Positions 24,547-31,290 of a stretch of 41,760 bases of DNA are shown in pieces. Where the stretch lies: contig CALXBN010000057.1 of assembly GCA_944386555.1 (NCBI GenBank), positions 1 through 41,760 of the forward strand, given 5' to 3'. Each line of letters opens with the position of its first letter. Within the stretch, counting starts at the first letter, position 1. A model generated the notes under the pieces. That model saw only the letters and a program-made list of their open reading frames with translations, ran no database searches and was not told where the DNA came from. Source of the DNA: an uncultured Ruthenibacterium sp. Its GTDB lineage: Bacteria > Bacillota > Clostridia > Oscillospirales > Ruminococcaceae. Both the position numbers and the translations under genes were made by a program.

Positions 24547-25473
24547 TTAGGATACACAGACCGACAGCGGCGCGTACTCATACGTCGTGCTCAGCGTCAG
24601 GTCTTTCTTTTTGCACATATTTCCATATTCGTCGTATTCGTACTCATAATGCTCATATTTGCCGCCGAGTTCCGTCCCTTCCTTCCATTCCTCGATGACG
24701 CGCCCTTCCGCGTCGTACACATATTCCCATTGGCACAATTCATACGTGCGCGGCTCATCCCCGGTGGAAGTGAAAACGTGCTTCATAATTTCTTTCCCAT
24801 TTTCATCATATTCAAAAGTAGACCAGCCTTCTACTTCGCCATTGTCATCAAAGTCTGTCTGTTTGGTCAGATTGCCGCTTGCATCATATTCAAATTCCTT
24901 TGTCAGATCTCTGCCGATGCTGGGTGCGTTTTTCCCGCTTTGGCGGATCAAATTCCCGCCCGCATCATACTCGTACAGAATTTCTCCATCCACATTTCCG
25001 TTTTCAAAGCCCGTCTTACGCAGCAGCAGCCCTTCCGGAGAATATTCGTACTCGTAGGTGTATGGAGAAATGGCTTCTCCCGTTTTCGCCAGGACACTTT
25101 GGGATTCGGTCACAATCTTGCTCCCGTCCTCCTGATACTGAGTGGTATATTCCCGGCTCAGTGTTTCATCCGGCTTATCCGGGTAGGTTACTGTCTCGGA
25201 AACTTTGTCCCCATTTTTATCATAAGCGTACTCCGTCACATTGCCGGACTTGGTATCCGTTTCCCGAACCAGGACATAGGGTTCGTCCAAAACTGCCTGA
25301 TTTTCTCCTTCAGTCGAATTTTCCGGCGCTTCGGTCTGCTGGGAAGGTTCCTGTTGAGATCCCACGCCGGCAGCAGCCTGCCCCGATGCCTGCTGCCCCG
25401 TACTGCCGCAGCCGCTCAAAAGAGAGGAAGCCATCATCATTCCGGCCAAAAGAACTGCTATTGGCTTTTTCAT
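24547..25473 (-). CDS. YD-repeat lipoprotein
   Basis: 308-aa predicted surface lipoprotein. A signal peptide (MKKPIAVLLAGMMMASSLLS) ends in the lipobox LLSGC with Cys22. A Gln/Ser/Glu-rich linker follows (about 24-62). Then come about eight YxYDxxGxx units at residues 82, 112, 142, 167, 194, 220, 251 and 278, spaced 25-31 residues apart. This is the RHS/YD beta-repeat pattern, here in a short membrane-anchored protein without the RHS core or a toxin domain. The start at 25473 has AAGGGGG upstream; a much longer open frame running into the neighbouring gene is an overlap artefact. It is the middle gene of the 23530-27037 cassette. A carbohydrate-binding or envelope role is possible but not shown. 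Confidence 0.82.
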   Translation of the reverse strand: MKKPIAVLLAGMMMASSLLSGCGSTGQQASGQAAAGVGSQQEPSQQTEAPENSTEGENQAVLDEPYVLVRETDTKSGNVTEYAYDKNGDKVSETVTYPDKPDETLSREYTTQYQEDGSKIVTESQSVLAKTGEAISPYTYEYEYSPEGLLLRKTGFENGNVDGEILYEYDAGGNLIRQSGKNAPSIGRDLTKEFEYDASGNLTKQTDFDDNGEVEGWSTFEYDENGKEIMKHVFTSTGDEPRTYELCQWEYVYDAEGRVIEEWKEGTELGGKYEHYEYEYDEYGNMCKKKDLTLSTTYEYAPLSVCVS

Positions 25474-25531
25474 TGCCGTTTTCCCCCTTCGTTTCCCTAT
25501 GTCGGATTTTCGTGTCAGTGGCCAAGAGGAA

Positions 25532-27037
25532 TCACTCGTCCTCATCATCCTCCGCCTCCAGCCGTGCCAGGGCGTCGTCGTACTCTTCCCGGTACTTGCG
25601 CTCGATGTCGTCCCGCACAAAGTCCCGCATGGCGTATTCGTCGGCGGAAAGGTTCCCGGCGATGTAGTTTTCCTGGTTGGTGTACAGCCGGTCGTCCAAC
25701 GCGAAGTTGAGCGCCCGCTCGGCCCGGTCCAGCCCGGCCCGCTTTTCCTCATACTCCCGGCGCAGCTGTTCCCGCTGGGCGCTCTGGCGCTGGCGGCGCA
25801 TCTCCTCCCGGGCCTCCTGGATGCGCGCAGCTTCCTGTTCCATCCGCTGCTTGCGTGCGGCATCCTCACGTTTTTCGTTTTCCTCTGCTTCAGTTTTTTT
25901 GATGTATTTCAAACGTTTCCGCGTTTTCTCCAGCCATTGGATGTCCGTGGGCTGCCCGTCGTCGATCTCGTCCCAGGTTTTGAACATCTCGTAGAAATCG
26001 GCCACACTGGCCTCTTCATGTTTGCGCCCCAGCCAGTACAGGTCCAGCCACTGCTTTGCATAGGCTTTGGCCTTGACCTGGTCGCCCTGGAGCTTCATCG
26101 CCCGGATGGCGTTCTGCATCGCCCCGGCCACGGTCTCTTTGTTCAGTTCACCGCCGGGCACTTTGTATTTTTTCTGCTTGTGGATCTCTTTTTTCTCCCA
26201 GTCAGGCTTCGAGTCGTAATAGCCGTCACTGTACAGCTCTTTCACAATGTCCGCGCAGTAGATGGACATGGCGATGAACCGGTTTTTCCCCCGGCGCTTG
26301 CCGTCCTTGTAAGAGCAGGCCGCGTAATAGGCGTTGTCGAAGCGCAGGGGCACGCGGCAGCTTTTCCCGCTTGCCAGCTGGATGCGCGGCCCGTGCATCA
26401 GGTGGAAATAGCAGACGAAATACTGCTGTATCGCGCGGCTGCCCGTCACCATCAGGTACAGCGTCCCCAGCCCGGCCGCAACGACGATCAGGATAAAGGG
26501 CGCGCGCATCAGGATATGCCCGATGCCAAGCCCTGCCAGCTCATTGGCCCAGTAAACGCGCGCTTGCAGGAACGTATACCCATAAAAGCCAAGCGTACTC
26601 CACAGCACGGCCGTGACGTACAGCTTTCGCAGCAGGCCGTCGCTGATGCCGGCCTGGGCGGTGGTCCACAGCGTAAACATGCTGAAGAACGCCCCGCCCA
26701 GCCAGGAGAGCGCCGTGCACCAGGCGGGCACCGGATTGGAGAGGTTATAGCAGAGCCAATAGGCGAAGGCGGCCCCGAAGGCCAGTTGATACGGGTACCA
26801 CAGCGCCGTAAAGCCCAGGGCCCCAATGCCGAAAAAGCCCCACAGCACAGCCGCAGCCGTTACTGCAACGGTGGAAAGTGTGATCGGAACGGTGGTGTTT
26901 TCAATATAGTAATCCTGAACCGTGATATAGTGCCAGTAGCAGATGGCCGCCAGCAGCAAAAGGCCGATGAGCGGCCCAATGAACTTGTGCTCCTCTTTGG
27001 GGCGGGGGCCGGCCATTCCCTTTGCGAGTTTTAACAT
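25532..27037 (-). CDS. Multipass membrane protein with coiled-coil tail, function unknown
   Basis: 501-aa protein, family not recognised. The first 200 residues contain about five or six hydrophobic helices (around 20-40, 52-80, 84-98, 108-126, 138-156, 172-198). A soluble domain follows (about 200-380). Then comes a highly charged Lys/Glu/Arg-rich stretch (about 385-460) that should form a long coiled coil, and an acidic end EDDEDE. The ATG at 27037 has AAGGAGG 9 nt upstream. It is the first gene of the three-gene cassette and is preceded, about 25 nt away, by a strong terminator that closes a promoter-led leader. Its expression is therefore probably controlled by read-through. Confidence 0.78.
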   Translation of the reverse strand: MLKLAKGMAGPRPKEEHKFIGPLIGLLLLAAICYWHYITVQDYYIENTTVPITLSTVAVTAAAVLWGFFGIGALGFTALWYPYQLAFGAAFAYWLCYNLSNPVPAWCTALSWLGGAFFSMFTLWTTAQAGISDGLLRKLYVTAVLWSTLGFYGYTFLQARVYWANELAGLGIGHILMRAPFILIVVAAGLGTLYLMVTGSRAIQQYFVCYFHLMHGPRIQLASGKSCRVPLRFDNAYYAACSYKDGKRRGKNRFIAMSIYCADIVKELYSDGYYDSKPDWEKKEIHKQKKYKVPGGELNKETVAGAMQNAIRAMKLQGDQVKAKAYAKQWLDLYWLGRKHEEASVADFYEMFKTWDEIDDGQPTDIQWLEKTRKRLKYIKKTEAEENEKREDAARKQRMEQEAARIQEAREEMRRQRQSAQREQLRREYEEKRAGLDRAERALNFALDDRLYTNQENYIAGNLSADEYAMRDFVRDDIERKYREEYDDALARLEAEDDEDE

Positions 27038-27061
27038 GTTGCCATTCCTCCTTCATTTTGA

Positions 27062-27204
27062 CACACAAAAAGGCCAAAGTGCGCCCTACCGGACACACTT
27101 TGGCCTTTGGTATTTCTGCTGTCTGCCAGATTACAGGCGCCCCCTCCCGTTCCAATTTTTGCCATTTGCAACATGACGGAAGGCCCCCCTTCAGCTTTCT
27201 TTTG
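27062..27204 (-). ncRNA. Candidate small RNA or attenuator leader
   Basis: A good promoter (27211-27239) and a strong terminator (27064-27108) delimit a transcript of about 140 nt with no conserved gene, just before the 501-aa membrane protein gene. It contains a small hairpin GAAGG/CCTTC and an ATG-initiated 47-codon frame (ATG at 27171-27173). That frame runs through the terminator and overlaps the next gene's start codon. It could be an attenuator governed by leader translation, or a free small RNA. It matched no riboswitch class I know. Confidence 0.4.
27064..27108 (-). terminator. Strong terminator in front of the 501-aa gene
   Basis: A 13-bp perfect stem (27069-27081 pairing with 27096-27108, AAAGGCCAAAGTG/CACTTTGGCCTTT) is followed on the minus strand by TTTTTGTGTG. 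Only about 10 nt separate the T-run from the ribosome binding site of the next gene. Confidence 0.88.
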
Positions 27205-27210
27205 TCCCAA

Positions 27211-27239
27211 ATTATAACATGTTTTCCGTCCCTTTGCAA
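27211..27239 (-). promoter_or_regulatory. Sigma-A promoter of the leader/cassette
   Basis: On the minus strand, -35 TTGCAA (27234-27239), 17 bp, perfect -10 TATAAT (27211-27216) preceded by TGT, an extended -10. It starts 9 nt past the methyltransferase stop and reads into the candidate leader. Confidence 0.8.
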
Positions 27240-27247
27240 GGGCAATT

Positions 27248-27970
27248 TCACCCGGGGCGGCGGGCGCACACAATCAGCATCATGGGCCGGCGCAGCTCAT
27301 CGCGCATACCGGGCAGATCCAGCATATTTTCCGGCGGCGCGGGTTCCACCACGTGCTCCAGCACAAAGCCCAGCCGCAGCAGCCCCTCCAGGTAGGTGGT
27401 GAGGGTGCGGTGGTACTTGGTCACCGCTTCGCCCAGAAAATGGGCCGTGCGCTTTCCCTCACAGTAGTAACGGTCCACGGGGAAGCAGGCGATCTCCCCG
27501 TCGGGGCCGTAAAGCCAATCCTGGCTGCCCTGGGCGGTGAACACCGGGTGCTCCGCCGTGAAGATGAACTGCCCGCCCGGGGCCAGCCAGCGGAACACCC
27601 GGCCGGCCAGGGCAGGAAAATCTTCCACATAGTGCAGCGCCAGGCTGGAGAGCACCACATCGAAGCTGGCCGGCGCAAAATCCACATCTTCCATAGCGGC
27701 CCGGCGGTACTCGATGGGGCTGGCCGGGTCCGTCTTTTCCCGGGCAACTGCCAGCATTTTCTCCGAAAGATCAATCCCCAGGGCACTGGCGGCGCCGTGG
27801 GCCGCGGCATAGCGGCAGTGCCAGCCGTAGCCGCAGCCCAGGTCCAGCAGGCGCAGGCCGGTGAAGTCCGGCAGCAGGGGCCTCAGCGAAGGCCACTCCC
27901 CCGCCGCCGCCAGCCCCTGTTCCGAGCGGGCCATGTGGCTGTACTTTTCAAAAAAAAACTGCGTTGTCAT
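27248..27970 (-). CDS. Class I SAM-dependent methyltransferase (N terminus frameshifted)
   Basis: 240-aa Rossmann-fold methyltransferase. Motif I LLDLGCGYGWHCRYAA is followed by the acidic GIDLSEKML, motif II (FDVVLSSLALHYVED) and RWLAPGGQFIF. Substrate unknown. The open frame begins at an ATG (27970) with no ribosome binding site. A better start lies upstream in another frame: ATG at 27986, 7 nt after GGAGAG, encoding MKENKYDNAVFF, which resembles the usual N terminus of this family. It runs into a stop inside a T9 tract (27950-27958). With eight T the two frames would join as AVFFEKYSHMARS. The gene is therefore either length-variable (phase-variable), a recent mutant, or carries a sequencing error. 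Downstream lies the cassette leader promoter. Confidence 0.85.
   Translation of the reverse strand: MTTQFFFEKYSHMARSEQGLAAAGEWPSLRPLLPDFTGLRLLDLGCGYGWHCRYAAAHGAASALGIDLSEKMLAVAREKTDPASPIEYRRAAMEDVDFAPASFDVVLSSLALHYVEDFPALAGRVFRWLAPGGQFIFTAEHPVFTAQGSQDWLYGPDGEIACFPVDRYYCEGKRTAHFLGEAVTKYHRTLTTYLEGLLRLGFVLEHVVEPAPPENMLDLPGMRDELRRPMMLIVCARRPG
27950..27958. repeat. T9 homopolymer (A9 on plus strand) at a frameshift site
   Basis: Nine consecutive T on the coding strand lie at the point where the ribosome-binding-site-linked frame (start 27986) and the methyltransferase frame would need to join. Loss of one T restores a continuous gene. Confidence 0.9.
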
Positions 27971-28049
27971 ATTTGTTTTCTTTCATGCCGGATCTCTCCT
28001 GTCATTTCTGCCTTTTCATCCCGGCCGCATCCGCCCGCTTTTTCGCAGC

Positions 28050-28082
28050 AGAAAGGCGGCATGACGTTTCCGCCATGCCGCC
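28050..28082 (-). terminator. Terminator of the mgl/InlB-repeat operon
   Basis: A 9-bp stem GGCGGCATG/CATGCCGCC (28055-28063 and 28074-28082) with a 10-nt loop is followed on the minus strand by TTTCTGC. The T-tract is short, but the position, 67 nt after the last gene of the operon, is right. Confidence 0.65.
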
Positions 28083-28149
28083 CTGCGGCCATCTGGTATC
28101 TCCCTGCCGGGTACTGCCCACAGGGCCGCTGCCACCGCAGGCATCCTGT

Positions 28150-28563
28150 TCAGACAGGCTGCCACACGGCGTATAAGGTCAGCGTATCGGTCACCGTATC
28201 TGCGGCAAAATCCCACAGCGGTGCACCGTCGGGCGCCGTGCTCCAACCCAGCAGCACATAGCCGGGACGAACCGTCTGCTCCGGCGGGGCAACGGTCTCC
28301 CCGTACCCCACGCTTTGAGAGGCCACTGCACTTCCGCCCAATGTATCGAACGTCACAGTCAGGCCCGGCGATTGAACCGCCGCGATCATCAGCAGCACCA
28401 CAGCCACTGTCAGCGCCGCCACCAGGATGCCGGACCATCGAGCCAGTGCCTTGCGGCGCTCGTCATCCATACCGGCATCCGGCGCGGTGGAAAAGCCGAA
28501 CAGGCCATACCGGCGGCGCTCCGGCGGCGCTCCGCCGGCGGGTTCCTTTCTGGATTCGGCCAT
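28150..28563 (-). CDS. InlB B-repeat (Listeria-Bacteroides repeat) membrane protein
   Basis: 137-aa protein of unknown function. A cytoplasmic N-terminal arm rich in Arg and Pro (1-42) precedes one transmembrane helix (about 43-64). A single extracytoplasmic repeat of the InlB B-repeat/Flg_new type follows (about 68-134): VTFDTLGGSAV, then VRPGYVLLGWSTAPDG, then TLYAVW. The N-terminal arm carries FGFSTAPDAG, which echoes the LGWSTAPDG of the repeat. The start codon overlaps the mglC stop (TAATG) and has no separate ribosome binding site, so it depends on translational coupling to mglC. This ties a surface-exposed repeat to a sugar transporter operon. Confidence 0.8.
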   Translation of the reverse strand: MAESRKEPAGGAPPERRRYGLFGFSTAPDAGMDDERRKALARWSGILVAALTVAVVLLMIAAVQSPGLTVTFDTLGGSAVASQSVGYGETVAPPEQTVRPGYVLLGWSTAPDGAPLWDFAADTVTDTLTLYAVWQPV

Positions 28564-29648
28564 TATTTGCGGGTCAGGTATTTGCGCATATCAATGGAGC
28601 ATGCCAGCAGGATGATGACGCCCTTGATGATATACTGCAGGTTCTGGTCCACCGCCAGGTAAGTCAGGCACACGAAAATGATGCGCAGCAGCACCACGCC
28701 CAGCAGCACGCCGCCCACGGTACCAATACCGCCTACAAAGGACACGCCGCCGATGACGCAGGCCGCGATGGCGTCGGATTCATAGTTGGCGCCGGTATTT
28801 GCCACGTTGGAGGAGATGCGGGCAGCCTCGATGAAACCGGCATAGCCGTAGGTGACACCTGCCAGGGCGTGCACCATCATCGTGGTGAGGAACACGTTCA
28901 CACCGGAAACGTTGGCCGCCTCAGGGTTGGAGCCCACAGCAAACATGTTTTTGCCGAAAGTGGTTTTATTCCAGATAAACCACATGAGGACGAACACAAT
29001 GACGGCATACAGCACATAGTTGGGAATGGTAATGGTGCCGAAGCGCGGCAGGATGGAACCGGTGACGAAGTTGCGGTACGCTTCGGACAGGCCGGAAATC
29101 GGCTGGCCGTTGTTGCCATTGGAATTGTAATACACCAGGCACAGGCCGTAGACGATCAGCTGGGTGGCCAGCGTGACGATGAAGGGATGCAGCTGGAAGC
29201 GGGCTACGAAGAAGCCGTTCACCATGCCCACAAAACCGCCGGCCACAACCGCCAGCAGCATCACCAGGATGACGGTGGGCACGCCCGGCTCGCCCAGGCT
29301 TTCAAAGAATTTATTGGCTGCATCGGCCGCCTGCAGCATGGAAGCGGACAGCGCAGCGGTGATGCCCACCACACGGCCGGCGGACAGGTCGGTGCCGGTG
29401 AGGATGATGCAGCCGCCAATGCCCAGAGCCATGGGCAGGTTGGCCGCCACCAGGTTGATCAGGTTCACCAAAGCGGACATGGTGAAAATGTTCTGGTTGC
29501 GGGAATATGTAAACAGCAGGAAAATGACCAGGATGATGTAAATGGCGTTGTTCAGCAGGCCGTCCACCCAAAACGCTCGCTTGTCGCGGGCATCCAGTGT
29601 TTTATAGCGGGCTGCCGTCTGCTTTACCGCAGTAATTGGATTTCTCAT
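28563..29648 (-). CDS. mglC: Galactose/methyl-galactoside-type ABC transporter permease
   Basis: 361-aa inner-membrane permease of the CUT2 class with about 8-10 transmembrane helices. Conserved features include IILTGTDLSAGRVVG, HPFIVTLATQLIVYG and the FGKNMFAVGSNPEAANVSGV cytoplasmic loop that contacts the ATPase, plus the C-terminal VLLGVVLLRIIFV. The start at 29648 has GGGAGG 10 nt upstream. It lies 20 nt after mglA and overlaps the InlB-repeat gene by one base. Sequence style fits MglC; the actual sugar is inferred from family resemblance. Confidence 0.93.
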   Translation of the reverse strand: MRNPITAVKQTAARYKTLDARDKRAFWVDGLLNNAIYIILVIFLLFTYSRNQNIFTMSALVNLINLVAANLPMALGIGGCIILTGTDLSAGRVVGITAALSASMLQAADAANKFFESLGEPGVPTVILVMLLAVVAGGFVGMVNGFFVARFQLHPFIVTLATQLIVYGLCLVYYNSNGNNGQPISGLSEAYRNFVTGSILPRFGTITIPNYVLYAVIVFVLMWFIWNKTTFGKNMFAVGSNPEAANVSGVNVFLTTMMVHALAGVTYGYAGFIEAARISSNVANTGANYESDAIAACVIGGVSFVGGIGTVGGVLLGVVLLRIIFVCLTYLAVDQNLQYIIKGVIILLACSIDMRKYLTRK

Positions 29649-29668
29649 GAAATGTTAGCCTCCCTCTC

Positions 29669-31165
29669 TCACACATATTTTGCAGCCAGCGTCATGATCT
29701 CCTCCTGGGTAGTGCTGGCGGCATCCACTTCGCCGGCCAGGCGGCCGCCGCTCATAACCAGGATGCGGTCGCAAACACCCAACAGCTCCGGCATCTCGCT
29801 GGACACCATCAAAACCGTAGTGCCTTTGCTGGCCAGATCAATGATCAGCTGGTAGATTTCATATTTGGCGCCCACGTCGATACCGCGGGTGGGTTCGTCC
29901 AGCAGCAGGACCTTGGGGTTTGTCAGAAGCCAGCGGCCCAGGATAACCTTCTGCTGGTTGCCGCCGGACAGGGAACGGATCTTTGTTTCCTGGGAAGGCG
30001 TTTTGATGCGCATGGCGTCAATGGCCCACTGGGTATCCTTGCGCATACTTGCCTCGCTGAGCATGATGCCGCCCATCAAATGCTTTTTCAGGCTGGCAAT
30101 CACCGTGTTGTCGCGAATACTGCGAATGCCGAAAATACCGGTGGCACGCCGCTCCTCCGTCAGAAGGGCAAACCCCTCGTTGATGGACTGGCGGGAATTT
30201 TTATTCTTCACCTGTTTACCATCCAGGGTGATGGTGCCGCTGCGGCGGGTAGCCACACCGAAGATATTCTCCAGCACCTCGGTACGCCCGCTGCCGTCCA
30301 GGCCAGCCAGGCCCAGAATCTCTCCCTTGCGGGCGGTAAACGAGACATCGTTCAGCTGAGAGTAGCGGCCGGACAAATGCTCTACCGTGAGAGCCACCTC
30401 ACCGGGTTTGTTGGTTTTCGGAGGGAACTGGTTGCCCAGCTCACGGCCCACCATCAGTTTGATGATCGTGGGCATATCCAATTCGGCGGCGGGGCGTGTA
30501 TCCACCCACTGGCCGTCGCGCATGATGGTGACATCATCGGAGATGCGAAGGATCTCGGCCATTTTATGGGAAATATAAATGATGCCGCAGCCGCGATCCC
30601 GCAGCATGTTGATGATCTTGAACAGATGTTCCACCTCTTCCTCGGTCAGCGAAGAAGTGGGCTCGTCGAATACGATCACCTTGGAATTGTAGGAGACGGC
30701 CTTTGCGATCTCCACCATCTGGCGCTTGGATACGGGAAGGGTGCTCATGATCTGGTGGGGGTCCACGTCGATCTCCAGTTCCTCAAATACCTTTTTGGTG
30801 TCCCGCAGCATGGTGCGCTCGCTGACGGCCAGCCCGTTTTTCGGGTAGCGGCCCAGCCACAGGTTGTCCATCACGTTGCGCTTCAGGGCCTGGTTCAGCT
30901 CCTGGTGTACCATTGCCACACCGTGTTCCAGCGCCTCTTTGCTGGTTTTGAACTCGATCTCCTGGCCCTCCAGGCGAATGGACCCCTCGTCTTTGCGGTA
31001 GATGCCGAACAGGCACTTCATCAATGTGGATTTGCCCGCGCCGTTCTCGCCCATCAGGGCGTGCACGGTGCCTCTGCGCACCGTCAACGAGACGTGATCC
31101 AGCGCCTTGACGCCGGGGAAGCTCTTGCAGATATCGGTCATTTGCAGCAATACGTCCTGCGCCAT
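29669..31165 (-). CDS. mglA: Galactose/methyl-galactoside-type ABC transporter ATPase
   Basis: 498-aa fused double ATPase of the CUT2 (ribose/galactose) class. The first domain has Walker A GENGAGKST and Walker B VIVFDEPTSSL. The second has the degenerate P-loop-like GLDGSGRTEVLE, the signature LSGGNQQKV and Walker B VLLLDEPTRGIDVG, the usual asymmetry of this class. The start at 31165 has AAGGAGG 6 nt upstream; a longer frame (35 extra codons) crosses the intergenic terminator and is rejected. It follows mglB after a terminator at 31206-31238, so it is made at lower levels than the binding protein. Confidence 0.94.
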   Translation of the reverse strand: MAQDVLLQMTDICKSFPGVKALDHVSLTVRRGTVHALMGENGAGKSTLMKCLFGIYRKDEGSIRLEGQEIEFKTSKEALEHGVAMVHQELNQALKRNVMDNLWLGRYPKNGLAVSERTMLRDTKKVFEELEIDVDPHQIMSTLPVSKRQMVEIAKAVSYNSKVIVFDEPTSSLTEEEVEHLFKIINMLRDRGCGIIYISHKMAEILRISDDVTIMRDGQWVDTRPAAELDMPTIIKLMVGRELGNQFPPKTNKPGEVALTVEHLSGRYSQLNDVSFTARKGEILGLAGLDGSGRTEVLENIFGVATRRSGTITLDGKQVKNKNSRQSINEGFALLTEERRATGIFGIRSIRDNTVIASLKKHLMGGIMLSEASMRKDTQWAIDAMRIKTPSQETKIRSLSGGNQQKVILGRWLLTNPKVLLLDEPTRGIDVGAKYEIYQLIIDLASKGTTVLMVSSEMPELLGVCDRILVMSGGRLAGEVDAASTTQEEIMTLAAKYV

Positions 31166-31205
31166 CTGCAATCCTCCTTTCACACACGAAATTGTTCTTT
31201 TCATC

Positions 31206-31238
31206 AAAAAAGGGCTGCCGCCTTTGAGCGGCAGCCCT
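31206..31238 (-). terminator. Intra-operon terminator between mglB and mglA
   Basis: A perfect 10-bp stem AGGGCTGCCG/CGGCAGCCCT (31211-31220 and 31229-31238) is followed on the minus strand by six T. It lies 52 nt after mglB. It probably terminates part of the transcripts and so sets excess binding protein over transporter. Confidence 0.9.
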
Positions 31239-31290
31239 CTCTCGCCGTTGGAATCAGCACTGGCCGGCACGGGCCGGCGTGTGCGGCCGC

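Noticed and set aside
25474..25869. N-terminal extension of the YD-repeat lipoprotein by 132 codons
   Set aside because: It overlaps the coding end of the 501-aa gene in another frame and removes the signal peptide from the N terminus. The start at 25473 has its own ribosome binding site and lipoprotein signal.
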